Shown here piece by piece: positions 27,873-35,983 of a stretch of 64,000 nt of DNA. Location: the NCBI RefSeq assembly GCF_001905825.1, contig NZ_LIVV01000002.1:1120441-1184440 (forward strand). Direction: 5' to 3'. Under the pieces are notes generated by a model. It saw only the letters and a program-made list of their open reading frames with translations, was not told where the DNA came from and made no database searches. Origin of the DNA: Streptomyces sp. CB02009 (GTDB taxonomy: Bacteria > Actinomycetota > Actinomycetes > Streptomycetales > Streptomycetaceae). Position 1 is the stretch's first letter; every line of letters begins with the position of its first letter. A program made the translations under genes and the position numbers.

Positions 27873-28289
27873 ATGAACGAGGACAGCACCGGCGGCGGCC
27901 CGTCCGTGCCGGGCAGTCAGTGGTACGACGCCGACGCCGGTCCGCTCGTGCGCCCGTACGCGATGACCGGAGGCCGGACGAAACCCGGGCCGAGCAACGT
28001 ACGGTTCGACCTCATCGCCCTCGTCGTCGTCGACGACGACCCGCCCGGACCTTCCGAGGAATCCCTCCTCGGCCCCGAGCACCGGTCCCTGCTCGCCCTG
28101 TGCCGGGCCGAGACCCAGTCGGTCGCGGAGCTCTCCGCCGACGCCGACCTGCCCGTCGGCGTCGTCCGGGTCCTCCTCGGCGACCTCCTCGAATCGGGCT
28201 TCGTACGGGTCAGCCGGCCCGTCCCGCCCGCACAGCTCCCCGACGAAAGAATCCTGAGGGAAGTAATCGATGGCCTACGAGCGCTCTGA
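27873..28289 (+). CDS. cvnC: Conservon CvnC: DUF742 protein
   Basis: DUF742 protein of 138 residues, third conservon gene. It shows the family pattern: DADAGPLVRPYAMTGGRT near the N-terminus, FDLIALV, and a winged-helix-like C-terminal half (EHRSLLALCRAETQSVAELSADADLPVGVVRVLLGDLLESGFVRV). Such proteins sit between the sensor and GTPase; a DNA- or protein-binding winged helix is inferred. ATG 27873 follows GGAGAAGG, and the gene overlaps cvnD by 20 bases. Confidence 0.93.
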   Translation: MNEDSTGGGPSVPGSQWYDADAGPLVRPYAMTGGRTKPGPSNVRFDLIALVVVDDDPPGPSEESLLGPEHRSLLALCRAETQSVAELSADADLPVGVVRVLLGDLLESGFVRVSRPVPPAQLPDERILREVIDGLRAL

Positions 28290-28899
28290 GAGCACCGGCA
28301 CGGACGACGGCGGGGAGGACGGCGCGGACACCACCGCCCTCGCCCTGAAGATCCTGGTCGCCGGTGGGTTCGGCGTGGGGAAGACCACCCTCGTCGGCGC
28401 GGTCAGCGAGATCCGGCCGCTCCGCACGGAGGAACAGCTCAGCCGTGCCGGAGAGTCGGTCGACGACACCGGGGGAGTCGACCAGAAGACCACCACGACC
28501 GTCGCCATGGACTTCGGCCGCATCACCATCCGCTCCGGTCTCTCCCTGTACCTCTTCGGGACTCCCGGTCAGGACCGATTCTGGTTCCTGTGGGACGAGC
28601 TGTCGCAGGGCGCGCTCGGCGCCGTCGTCCTCGCCGACACCCGGCGGCTCGAGGACTGCTTCCCGGCCGTCGACTACTTCGAGCACCGGAAGATACCGTT
28701 CGTGGTCGCGGTCAACTGCTTCACGGGCGCGCGTACGTACGGCGCGGCCGACGTCTCCCGCGCACTCGACCTGGACCGGGGCACCCCCGTCGTGCTGTGC
28801 GACGCGCGCGACCGGGACTCCGGAAAGGAAGTGCTCATCCGGCTCGTCGAGTACGCCGGGCGGATGCACACCGCCCGGCTCCTCGACACCGTCGGCTGA
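28270..28899 (+). CDS. cvnD: Conservon CvnD: Ras-like GTP-binding protein
   Basis: Small GTPase of 209 residues, output component of the conservon. Walker A GGFGVGKTT lies at 32-40; switch/G2-G3 region KTTTTVAMDFG and LFGTPGQDRFWF; the G4-like segment VAVNCFTGA replaces the classical NKxD, as is usual in CvnD/MglA relatives. The 20-base overlap with cvnC and the chain of overlaps from cvnA argue for one four-gene operon. Established knowledge: in S. coelicolor conservons form membrane complexes resembling a G-protein-coupled switch and influence development and secondary metabolism. Confidence 0.95.
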   Translation: MAYERSESTGTDDGGEDGADTTALALKILVAGGFGVGKTTLVGAVSEIRPLRTEEQLSRAGESVDDTGGVDQKTTTTVAMDFGRITIRSGLSLYLFGTPGQDRFWFLWDELSQGALGAVVLADTRRLEDCFPAVDYFEHRKIPFVVAVNCFTGARTYGAADVSRALDLDRGTPVVLCDARDRDSGKEVLIRLVEYAGRMHTARLLDTVG

Positions 28900-28924
28900 A
28901 CCGCCGCACCGCGATTTGGGCCGG

Positions 28925-29350
28925 TCAGTCGGCCACGCCGGCCTGGGCGATCACCTTCTCGATCCGCACCCGGACGAGGAGTTCGCCGGGGACCGCGTTG
29001 CGCTCCCCGAACTCGTCCGCCCGCTCCTCGCCCATGTAGCGGGCGCCGATGCGGCCGGCCCAGCGGCGCAACTCCGCCGGGTCCTCCGTGAGTCCCGCGC
29101 GCCCGCTGAGCGAGACGAAGGCGAACGGCGGGGTGTCGTCGTCGACGCACAGGGAGACCCGTCCGTCGCGCGCGAGGTTGCGGCCCTTCACCGTCTCCTT
29201 GCCCGTGTTGAACACGAACTCGTCCCCGTCCAGGAGGAACCAGATGGGTACGACGTGCGGACTGCCGTCGTCTCGCACGGTCGCCAGCTTGCCGGTACGG
29301 GTCCCCTCGGACACGAACGTCCGCCACTGGGCATCGCTCATCCTCGTCAT
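28925..29350 (-). CDS. PPOX-class F420/FMN-dependent flavoprotein
   Basis: Split-beta-barrel flavin/deazaflavin enzyme of 141 residues. The entry (FVSEGTRTGKLATVRDDGSPHVVPIWFLLDGDEFVFNTG) and KGRNLARDGRVSLCVDDDTPPFAFVSLSGRAGL match the PPOX class F420-dependent oxidoreductases of actinobacteria, which reduce small organic substrates with F420H2 or FMN. ATG 29350 is chosen; an in-frame ATG nine bases later is possible. It is convergent with the conservon and divergent from the second roadblock gene. Substrate not inferable. Confidence 0.88.
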   Translation of the reverse strand: MTRMSDAQWRTFVSEGTRTGKLATVRDDGSPHVVPIWFLLDGDEFVFNTGKETVKGRNLARDGRVSLCVDDDTPPFAFVSLSGRAGLTEDPAELRRWAGRIGARYMGEERADEFGERNAVPGELLVRVRIEKVIAQAGVAD

Positions 29351-29501
29351 GCCCCCATCCTGCGGCACGCGCGGGCGTGGTGCAGTGCTTGCCCTGTTCA
29401 CGACAGTGCGTAAGGCTTGCGGCGATACGGCGGACCGCTGCGGCACGAGGACCACGGGACAACCGGGCCACGGGGCGCACCACCCAGGGGGAGGACCACT
29501 G

Positions 29502-29915
29502 ATGGCGTTGGACAAGGGACTGGACTGGCTGCTCGACGACCTGACCCAGCGAGTCGGGTTCATACGGCACGCGCTCGTGCTGTCGAACGACGGCCTGGTG
29601 ACGGGCGCGAGCAGCGGACTCGCCCGTGAGGACGCCGAACACCTCGCGGCCGTCTCCTCGGGACTGCACAGCCTCGCCCGTGGCTCGGGCCGGCACTTCC
29701 GGGCGGGCCGGGCACGCCAGACGATGGTCGAGTTCGACGAGGCGCTGCTCTTCGTGACGGCGGCGGGCGAAGGCAGCTGCCTGTGCGTCCTGAGCGCGGC
29801 GGAGGCGGACGTCGGCCAGGTGGCGTACGAGATGACGCTGCTGGTCAACCGCGTCGGCGAGCACCTCGGCGTGGCCGCCCGCCAGCCGGGGCGCCCGGAG
29901 GGCGGCCTGATCTGA
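29502..29915 (+). CDS. Second roadblock/LC7-domain protein
   Basis: Roadblock/LC7 protein of 137 residues, clearly paralogous to the conservon protein at 27424-27858: LDWLLDDLTQRVGFIRHALVLSNDGLVTGASSGLAREDAEHLAAVSSGLHSLARGSGR, then RQTMVEFDEALLFV. GGGGGAGGA precedes ATG 29502. It stands alone, without its own sensor, DUF742 protein or GTPase, so it may work with the adjacent conservon components or have been duplicated from them. Confidence 0.92.
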   Translation: MALDKGLDWLLDDLTQRVGFIRHALVLSNDGLVTGASSGLAREDAEHLAAVSSGLHSLARGSGRHFRAGRARQTMVEFDEALLFVTAAGEGSCLCVLSAAEADVGQVAYEMTLLVNRVGEHLGVAARQPGRPEGGLI

Positions 29916-30062
29916 CGCCTCGGGCGCCGTCCCGGAGCGGTTGTCCACAGGCGGTTGTCCACAGGCCGTGCGAGCCTGGTCACTCTGCGTTACGTTCTCG
30001 GTGGCGGGTCGGATCGATCCGCGACACGGAGAGCACACGGACGTACGGGGGAGGGCCACGCG

Positions 30063-31244
30063 ATGACGGTGGACGAGAGGACGCGCACGGCGACGGTGAC
30101 GCCGGGGCGGGCCGCAGAGGAACTGGAACTGGGGCGCGACGAGTTCCGGCTCGCCGTCCAGCTCGGCCTGGTGAGGACGGTCCCCGCGGGGGAGAGCGGA
30201 CGACGGCGGGTCGAGCGGCGCGAGCTCGACCGGCTCAAGGCCGCGCCCGACTTTCCCGCCGGGCTGCGCGACCGGGTGCGCGCGGTCGGCACGACGGAGG
30301 CCGCGGCGCTCCTGGGAATCACCCCGGAGCGCTTCACCCGGCTGGCCCGGACGGGCCACGTCAGTCCTGTGCGGTTCTCCCTCAACCGCTACCGGGCGGT
30401 GGTCTGGACGTATCTCGCGGAGGAGGTCGCCGGATTCGGCCTCGCCTGCCCGGCGCTCCTCACCGGGCGGTTGCCCCTGGAACTGCGCGAACGTCTGGCC
30501 GCGCAGGAGGACCTGCGCCCCAGGAACTGGCGGGCACGGCGGCTCGGCGTGCTCCTCCGGGCCACGGACGATCCCTGGGCACAGGCCGCCGCCGTGGCCT
30601 CGATGCTGGACCCGGTCCAGCTGGCCGAGGTCGTCGACGACCCGTACGAGCGCGCCCACCTCGACAGGCTGCGCCCGCCGGAGCCGCCCGGAATGCCGGT
30701 GCGGGCGGCAAGCCGCGACATCGCCGAGCGGCTCACGCGGGCCGACGACCCGGACGAGATCCTCTGGCACCGCCTGAGTCTGGCCCTTGCGCTCGACGAG
30801 GCCCGGGCAGCGCAGGCCGCGCCGCATCCCGGCGACGCGGGCCGTTCGGGTGCGGCCGGGGAACGGCCGGGTGTCGGGACGTCCGCGCGGAAGCGCCGGC
30901 AGCAGGCTCCGACCATGGCGTCCGCCCTGCTCCCGCCGGCCCTGCCGCACGCACTGCGGCTACCACCGGTCAGGCCTGCAGCGGCTGCGCCGCTTCAGCC
31001 TTCAGCCGCAGGCGCTGCCCCATCCCCAGCCACTGCCACATCCGCAGCCGCAGCGCCTGTTCCGGCTTCGACTCCGGCGTGGGTCCCTGCTTCGGTTCCC
31101 GTTCCTGTGGGCCGGCCGGCCGCGCCTGAGCGTCCGCCGAGCCGTCCGGCCGCGCGCGCCAGGCTTCTCGACCGGCTGCGGCGCAGGAGGGCCGCGAGCG
31201 GCGGGCGGGTCGGTGGACGGAAGCGCCCGGCGGCGTGGCCCTGA
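30063..31244 (+). CDS. DUF6397-like DNA-binding-type hypothetical protein
   Basis: Protein of 393 residues. The N-terminal half contains two helix-turn-helix-like segments: AAEELELGRDEFRLAVQLGLVRTV with RRRVERRELDRLKAA, and TTEAAALLGITPERFTRLARTGHVSPVRFSLNRYRAVVWTYLAEEV, which look like excisionase/MerR-type winged helices. The middle is helical (RNWRARRLGVLLRATDDPWAQAAAVASMLDPVQLAEVVDDPYERAHL). The C-terminal third is an Ala/Pro-rich disordered tail ending in a basic cluster. I associate the pattern with DUF6397 of Streptomyces, but function is unknown. ATG 30063 follows GGGGGAGGG; a long GTG extension upstream has no coding character. Confidence 0.75.
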   Translation: MTVDERTRTATVTPGRAAEELELGRDEFRLAVQLGLVRTVPAGESGRRRVERRELDRLKAAPDFPAGLRDRVRAVGTTEAAALLGITPERFTRLARTGHVSPVRFSLNRYRAVVWTYLAEEVAGFGLACPALLTGRLPLELRERLAAQEDLRPRNWRARRLGVLLRATDDPWAQAAAVASMLDPVQLAEVVDDPYERAHLDRLRPPEPPGMPVRAASRDIAERLTRADDPDEILWHRLSLALALDEARAAQAAPHPGDAGRSGAAGERPGVGTSARKRRQQAPTMASALLPPALPHALRLPPVRPAAAAPLQPSAAGAAPSPATATSAAAAPVPASTPAWVPASVPVPVGRPAAPERPPSRPAARARLLDRLRRRRAASGGRVGGRKRPAAWP

Positions 31245-31307
31245 CGGTGACGCGCGGCGGGGGACGCGCGGCGTGCGGCGCGGGCGCGGGGTGGGCAGGA
31301 TGGGCTC

Positions 31308-32855
31308 ATGCTGCTCGCCCGTGTTGCGGAGGTGTCCCGGGAGGTCGCCGCCGTGTCGGCGCGCTCGCGCAAGATCCGGCTCCTCGCCGATCTGTTCGCG
31401 GAGGCCGAGCCCGAGGAGAGCCCCCTGGTGATCGCGTACCTCTCCGGCCGGCTCCCGCAGGGGCGGATCGGGGTCGGCTGGAGCGTGCTCAAGGAGGTGG
31501 CCCCACCCGCGGTGCCGCCCGCCGAACGGCCGGGGCTCACGCTCGGGCGGGTCGACGAGGCGATGACGGAACTCGCGGGGGTCTCCGGAGCGGGCTCCCG
31601 TGCCGAGCGGACCCGACTCGTCCACGCCCTGTTCGCCGCGGCCACCGACGACGAACAGCAGTTGCTGCTGCGGCTGCTCACCGGGGAGGTCCGTCAGGGG
31701 GCTCTCGACGCCGTCGCCCTGGAAGGCGTCGCCCAGGCCGCTGCCGTGCCCGCCGCCGAGCTGCGGCGAGCCGTGATGCTCGAAGGCTCGCTTCCCCCGG
31801 TCGCGCAGGCGGTGCTCGCGGAGGGTGCCACCGCGCTCGACCGGTTCACCCTCCGGGTCGGCAACCCCGTGCAGCCGATGCTCGCGCACACCGCGGCCTC
31901 CGTCACCGAGGCGATCGGCGCTCTCGGGCCCTGTGTCGTCGAGGAGAAGCTCGACGGCATCCGCGTCCAGGTCCACCGACGCGGTGACGACGTCCGGGTG
32001 CACACCCGCTCGCTCGACGACATCACCGACCGGCTCCCCGAGGTGGTCGCGACCGCGCGGGCCGTCCCGGCCGACGGCTTCATCCTGGACGGGGAGGTGA
32101 TCGCGCTCGACCCCGGCACCGGACGCCCCGTGTCGTTCCAGTCCATCGCGTCGCGGGTCGGATCCCGCACCGACGTCGCCGGGGCACGCGCGACGCTGCC
32201 GCTCACCGCGGTCTTCTTCGACGCGCTCGCGGCCGACGGCGAGGGGCTGATCGACCGGCCGGGCCGCGAGCGGCACGCGGTCCTCGCCCGGCTGCTCCCC
32301 GAACCCCAAAGAGTCCGCCGCCTCGTCGTCGCCGATCCCGCGGATCCGGCGCAGGTGGAGGCGGCCGAGCGGTTCCTCACCGACACCCTGGCCAGGGGAC
32401 ACGAAGGCGTGCTGGTCAAGGCGCTCGACGCGCCCTACGTGGCCGGCCGCAGGGGACGCACCTGGTTGAAGGTGAAGCCCGTCCACACCGTCGACCTCGT
32501 CGTGCTCGCCGTCGAGCGGGGCCACGGCCGCAGGACCGGGCTGCTCTCCAATCTGCACCTCGGCGCGCGTGCGGCGGACGGCGGCTTCGTCATGCTCGGA
32601 AAGACCTTCAAAGGACTCACCGACGACATGCTGCGCTGGCAGACCGAGCGGCTCGGTGAACTCGCGGTGGAGGACGACGGATTCACCGTGCGGGTGCGAC
32701 CCGAACTCGTCGTCGAGATCGCCTACGACGGACTCCAGGCATCGACGCGCTACCCGGGCGGTGTCACTCTCCGCTTCGCCCGGGTCCTGCGTCACCGCCC
32801 CGACAAGCGGGCGTCCGAGGCCGACACCGTGGAGGACATCATCGGCCGCGCTTGA
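31308..32855 (+). CDS. ligB: ATP-dependent DNA ligase (LigB type)
   Basis: ATP-dependent DNA ligase of 515 residues, colinear with mycobacterial LigB as I recall it. It has the N-terminal DNA-binding domain (IAYLSGRLPQGRIGVGWSVL, RLLTGEVRQGALDAV), the adenylation domain with nucleophile K214 in EEKLDGIR, then DGFILDGEVIA, GHEGVLVKAL and the GRTWLKVKPVHTVDLVVLAVE segment (motif V), and a C-terminal OB fold (SNLHLGAR, KTFKGLTDDMLRWQTERL). It seals nicks in DNA and is accessory to the essential NAD-dependent LigA, probably in repair. ATG 31308 is natural. A hairpin terminator follows at 32871-32897. Confidence 0.95.
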   Translation: MLLARVAEVSREVAAVSARSRKIRLLADLFAEAEPEESPLVIAYLSGRLPQGRIGVGWSVLKEVAPPAVPPAERPGLTLGRVDEAMTELAGVSGAGSRAERTRLVHALFAAATDDEQQLLLRLLTGEVRQGALDAVALEGVAQAAAVPAAELRRAVMLEGSLPPVAQAVLAEGATALDRFTLRVGNPVQPMLAHTAASVTEAIGALGPCVVEEKLDGIRVQVHRRGDDVRVHTRSLDDITDRLPEVVATARAVPADGFILDGEVIALDPGTGRPVSFQSIASRVGSRTDVAGARATLPLTAVFFDALAADGEGLIDRPGRERHAVLARLLPEPQRVRRLVVADPADPAQVEAAERFLTDTLARGHEGVLVKALDAPYVAGRRGRTWLKVKPVHTVDLVVLAVERGHGRRTGLLSNLHLGARAADGGFVMLGKTFKGLTDDMLRWQTERLGELAVEDDGFTVRVRPELVVEIAYDGLQASTRYPGGVTLRFARVLRHRPDKRASEADTVEDIIGRA

Positions 32856-32870
32856 GCGGACGAGGGGCGT

Positions 32871-32897
32871 CCCTCGCGGGACGACGCCCCGCGAGGG
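32871..32897 (+). terminator. Hairpin terminator after ligB
   Basis: Perfect 10-bp stem CCCTCGCGGG / CCCGCGAGGG with a 7-base loop, 15 bases after the ligase stop. No U-run. Confidence 0.65.
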
Positions 32898-32972
32898 ATG
32901 CTGGAGGCGTGGCACGACGAGTGCCGGCACGACGAGCGCGGGGCGCCACGAGCGACCGGTGGCCGCGAGGAG

Positions 32973-33350
32973 ATGAGCGACGTGTACGACTTGCACATCG
33001 ACACCGACGTGACCGTGCAGCTCAGTGGCTGCAGCAGGGAGGACGCGCAGGCCGTCTTCGGCGTCCTCGACGGCGTCTACGAGCTGGAGGACATGTCGGC
33101 CCCGGGTCCCCGGGCCGCTGCCGTACCGTCCCCCACCGTCTGGACGGCCACCTTCGACACGGCCGGTGGGCGCCACCAGGAGGTGCGCCCGACCCATCTG
33201 ACCTCCCCGGTCGGCGCCACGCTCAGCGGTGGCTACCACGCCGTCCACGAGGTCGAGAAGGTGCTTGCCGCCGGCTTCGACATCCAGTCCCAGCAGTCCG
33301 TCTCCGGTGACCAGGAGACCGAGGCCCGACTGCTGCTGGCCTCCCGCTGA
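32973..33350 (+). CDS. Hypothetical protein (unrecognised)
   Basis: Cytoplasmic protein of 125 residues with no family I recognise. It has an alternating beta pattern (YDLHIDTDVTVQLSG, WTATFDTAGG) and a helical end (AVHEVEKVLAAGFDIQSQQSVSGDQETEARLLLAS). GAGGAG directly precedes ATG 32973. It stands alone between the ligB terminator and the deacetylase gene. The in-frame extension to 32898 lacks a ribosome site. Confidence 0.65.
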   Translation: MSDVYDLHIDTDVTVQLSGCSREDAQAVFGVLDGVYELEDMSAPGPRAAAVPSPTVWTATFDTAGGRHQEVRPTHLTSPVGATLSGGYHAVHEVEKVLAAGFDIQSQQSVSGDQETEARLLLASR

Positions 33351-33644
33351 GGCCAGGGCGCCGACGCCGAGGAACCGAGCCCGAAGCGTCGACGCCGAGG
33401 AACCGACACCGAGCGCTGAACCCGAAGCGCTGAAGCGCGAACTCCCCGGACGGAGCGGACGGGCGCCGTCCGGGGTTCACGTGTGCCCGCGGGCGGGACG
33501 GCCCCCCTCCCGCGTGCGTGAAGGACCCCCCCTGCCTTCCTCGGTATACACCGTGTGTAGAGTCGTCCGTCTGCCGTGAGTGCCGCCCTGACCAGGCGGT
33601 TTCCGGCCGTACCGAAGACATCACCGGGGAAAGTGGGTTCCACC
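33351..33644 (+). promoter_or_regulatory. Leader of the polysaccharide deacetylase gene with a small dyad
   Basis: No gene seen. The first part holds short imperfect repeats of CGACGCCGAGGAACCGA. At 33545-33559, TATACACCGTGTGTA is an AT-richer imperfect dyad (TACAC-c-GTGTGTA) overlapping a possible -10 (TAGAGT), a candidate promoter/operator for the deacetylase gene. Confidence 0.4.
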
Positions 33645-34427
33645 ATGTTCCGATCCAGGCTGGGCCGACGTAGGGGGACGGCCATTGCCCTGATCGCCGT
33701 GGCGTCGTTGGCGCTGACGCTCGGCGGCTGCGGAGTCGACACCGTCACTCCGCAGGACGCCCGGGCAGAGGGCGGAACGGACGACAAGGCGGGCGTCGGC
33801 CCCCGCGTCGACTGCGCCGAAGTCAAGTGCATCGCGCTGACCTTCGACGCGGGGCCGGGCAAGGACACCCCCCGGCTCCTCGACATCCTCAAGGAGAAGA
33901 AGGTGCCCGCGACCTTCTTCCTGCTCGGCAGCAAGCACGTCGACCGCTACCCGAAGGTGGTCAAGCGCATAGCCGACGAGGGCCACGAGGTCGCCAACCA
34001 CACCTGGACCCATCGGATCCTCACCGATCTCGACGAGTCGGAGGTCCGCGAAGAGCTCTCCCGCACCCAGGACGCCGTCGAGAGGATCACCGGCCGGAAG
34101 CCCACGCTCATGCGCCCGCCGCAGGGCCGCACCGACGGAGCGGTGTCCGACGTCAGCAAGGAACTCGGGCTCGCCCAGATCCTGTGGAGCATCACCGCCA
34201 AGGACTACTCCACCACCGACTCCGCCCTCATACGGAAGCGGGTGCTCGAGCAGGCGCACGGCGACGGGATCATCCTGCTCCACGACATCTACGACGGCAC
34301 CGTCCCGGCCGTCCCCTCCATCATCGACGAGCTCAAGCGGCGGGGCTTCACCTTCGTGACCGTGCCCGAACTGCTGGCTCCGGGCACGGCGGAACCGGGC
34401 GCTGTGTACCGCCCTGAGAAGGACTGA
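33645..34427 (+). CDS. Lipoprotein polysaccharide deacetylase (CE4/NodB)
   Basis: Membrane-anchored extracytoplasmic deacetylase of 260 residues, expected to remove acetyl groups from peptidoglycan or another N-acetylated polysaccharide. Signal peptide with lipobox LTLGGC, lipidated C29. NodB motifs: TFDAGPG (67-72), H119-T-W-T-H123, RPPQGR (157-162) and ILLHD (210-214). The second Asp of motif 1 (usually TFDD, a metal ligand) is Ala69, while the two histidine ligands are present. ATG 33645 fits the signal peptide. The gene stands alone with a terminator-like hairpin 160 bases downstream. Confidence 0.9.
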   Translation: MFRSRLGRRRGTAIALIAVASLALTLGGCGVDTVTPQDARAEGGTDDKAGVGPRVDCAEVKCIALTFDAGPGKDTPRLLDILKEKKVPATFFLLGSKHVDRYPKVVKRIADEGHEVANHTWTHRILTDLDESEVREELSRTQDAVERITGRKPTLMRPPQGRTDGAVSDVSKELGLAQILWSITAKDYSTTDSALIRKRVLEQAHGDGIILLHDIYDGTVPAVPSIIDELKRRGFTFVTVPELLAPGTAEPGAVYRPEKD

Positions 34428-34588
34428 CGAGAACCCCCGAAATCGGGTGAGCTGACTCACACCGCCCACAGGGGAACGCTCGGAACATTCGGGAAAGGTT
34501 CATCGTTCCTACGTATGTGACGCCGAAGGGGCCCGGTCCCCAAGGTCCCCCCCCCAGAGGTGACCGCTCTTCGCGTCACGGCAGATCG

Positions 34589-34620
34589 GCCCCGGTTGGA
34601 ATCCCCCGTCCAACCGGGGC
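34589..34620 (+). terminator. Strong hairpin terminator
   Basis: Perfect 12-bp stem GCCCCGGTTGGA / TCCAACCGGGGC with an 8-base loop, followed by TCTGTCGTTC, a weakly T-rich run. It lies 160 bases after the deacetylase stop and probably ends that transcript. Confidence 0.75.
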
Positions 34621-34734
34621 TCTGTCGTTCCCGGACCCCTTCCGCACGGCACGCCACCGGCGCGTGAGGGGCGCGCACCCCGGCGCGTTCGACCCGTTCG
34701 AGTGAGCCGCGGCATGGTGGCTCCCCCCTCGGGC

Positions 34735-34765
34735 AGTGATCATCCCGAGCGTCGAGACGATCACT
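34735..34765 (+). promoter_or_regulatory. Dyad in the lipoprotein gene leader
   Basis: Inverted repeat AGTGATC (34735-34741) / GATCACT (34759-34765) with a 17-base spacer, 40 bases upstream of the lipoprotein start. Candidate operator or leader hairpin; no regulator is assigned. Confidence 0.4.
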
Positions 34766-34805
34766 CGCCGACCGCTCCGACCAGGGACGATCGAAGGGGG
34801 ACCCC

Positions 34806-35519
34806 ATGTTCCGCACCACCTCGCGCACCCGCTGCGCGCTCCTGACCGCAGCCGCCGCGCTCCTGCTGTCCGGCTGCACCGCCGTCGGGCCCGGAGCCCC
34901 CGCGCACCCCGGTGTCCCCTCCGGCAAGGCAGCCCAGGACGCGCTCCTCAAGGCCGCCGAGCACCGGCTCGTCGTGGACTGCCTGAGCGGACGGGGGCTC
35001 TCGCTGACCTCCAGGCCCCGTGCCCCGGACGAGGATCTCGAGCTCCAGTCGGCGCTCTTCGGTGCCGGTCCCCGGGAGCTCTCCGTCACCCTCGCCACGG
35101 GTGCCACCGTCACCGCCCACGAGGACGGTTGCGTCGCCGGCGCCCGACAGCGGCTCTACGGCGATCAGCGCCGCTGGTTCCGGGCACAGGTCGTCGTCGA
35201 CAACCTCCGGGCCGAGGCTCAGGCCCGGATGCGTGACGACCCCGCCCACCGAGCCGCGCTCGCCCGGTGGACCCGGTGCGTGACGCCACCCGGCAGTCCC
35301 CGCCCCGACCGTCCCGATCCGGCCGTCGCCACCCGCTGCTCCCGCGAGAGCGGACTCGACGAGGTCCGCGAGCGGCTCGAGGCCGCCGAGCTGGCCGCGG
35401 TGCGCGCGCTGCGCCGGGACGAGCTCACCGCATACCGGCAGCTGCGCGACCGCGCACTGCGGCAGGCAGTCGAACTGCCCGCGCCCACCCACCCGAAGAA
35501 AGGCACCACCCCCTCGTGA
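34806..35519 (+). CDS. Secreted lipoprotein, function unknown
   Basis: Lipoprotein of 237 residues: signal peptide MFRTTSRTRCALLTAAAALLLSGC with lipobox LLSGC (C24). The mature part is charged and helical, with scattered cysteines (VVDCLSGRG, HEDGCVAGARQRLYGD, TRCVTPPG, ATRCSRESGLDEVRERLEAAE) that suggest disulfides. I recognise no named family. ATG 34806 follows AGGGGG. The stop overlaps the start of the I36 inhibitor gene (GTGA), so both exported proteins are made from one message and may work together at the cell surface. Confidence 0.8.
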   Translation: MFRTTSRTRCALLTAAAALLLSGCTAVGPGAPAHPGVPSGKAAQDALLKAAEHRLVVDCLSGRGLSLTSRPRAPDEDLELQSALFGAGPRELSVTLATGATVTAHEDGCVAGARQRLYGDQRRWFRAQVVVDNLRAEAQARMRDDPAHRAALARWTRCVTPPGSPRPDRPDPAVATRCSRESGLDEVRERLEAAELAAVRALRRDELTAYRQLRDRALRQAVELPAPTHPKKGTTPS

Positions 35520-35887
35520 AGCGACTTCTCGTCACCACCGCGGCGGCCCTGTTCGCCGCCACCGCCGGTCTGGCCCTCGCGACCTCCGCCGGCGCGGCGG
35601 AATGCCCGAGCGGTGAGTTCTGCGTCTGGCAGAACTCCGACTTCGGCGGCCAGCGCGCCAACTGGAGCGGGGACGACGGCTGGTGGGAGAGCTGGATCTC
35701 CGACACCGACTCCTCCTGGGCCAACCACGGCATCTCGGGACCCGGCATCAAGGACCACGTCAAGGTCTACGAGAGCGCCTGGCAGGGCGGCAGCATGACC
35801 ATCTGTCTCGCCCCCGGCCAGGAGGTCGGCTACAACGGCGCCGCCAACGACCGGGGTGACTCCCACACCTGGTCGATGGGCTGCTGA
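35516..35887 (+). CDS. Secreted peptidase inhibitor, family I36 (SMPI-like)
   Basis: Extracellular protein of 123 residues with a Sec signal (about 1-28, ending SAGAA). The mature domain is the beta/gamma-crystallin-like fold of the I36 (Streptomyces metalloproteinase inhibitor) family: CPSGEFCVWQNSDFGGQRANW, SSWANHGISGPGIKDHVKVYESAWQGGSMTICLAPGQEV, then a disulfide cysteine at the end. It may inhibit secreted metalloproteases. GTG 35516 overlaps the stop of the upstream lipoprotein gene. A bidirectional hairpin terminator follows. Confidence 0.88.
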   Translation: MKRLLVTTAAALFAATAGLALATSAGAAECPSGEFCVWQNSDFGGQRANWSGDDGWWESWISDTDSSWANHGISGPGIKDHVKVYESAWQGGSMTICLAPGQEVGYNGAANDRGDSHTWSMGC

Positions 35888-35936
35888 CACCCGCTCCACA
35901 CGCCCCTCCCCGCGTCGTGGAACGGCGGCCGACCGT

Positions 35937-35971
35937 ACCCCTCCCCGCAGCTCGGCCGGGCGGGGAGGGGT
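35937..35971. terminator. Bidirectional terminator between convergent genes
   Basis: Perfect 12-bp stem ACCCCTCCCCGC / GCGGGGAGGGGT with an 11-base loop, lying between the convergent I36 inhibitor and flavohemoprotein genes. Serves either transcript. Confidence 0.8.
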
Positions 35972-35983
35972 GCGGCGGGGTCG

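Larger units (their letters stand above)
34428..34805 (+). other. Intergenic region between deacetylase and lipoprotein genes
   Basis: No coding sequence seen. It contains the terminator at 34589-34620 and a dyad near the lipoprotein promoter at 34735-34765, plus a C-run (CCCCCCCCC) near 34550. Confidence 0.6.

Noticed and set aside
34589..34620. tRNA-like T-arm (GGTTGGAATCC)
   Set aside because: The segment folds as a perfect 12-bp terminator hairpin, and no acceptor or anticodon arm can be drawn.
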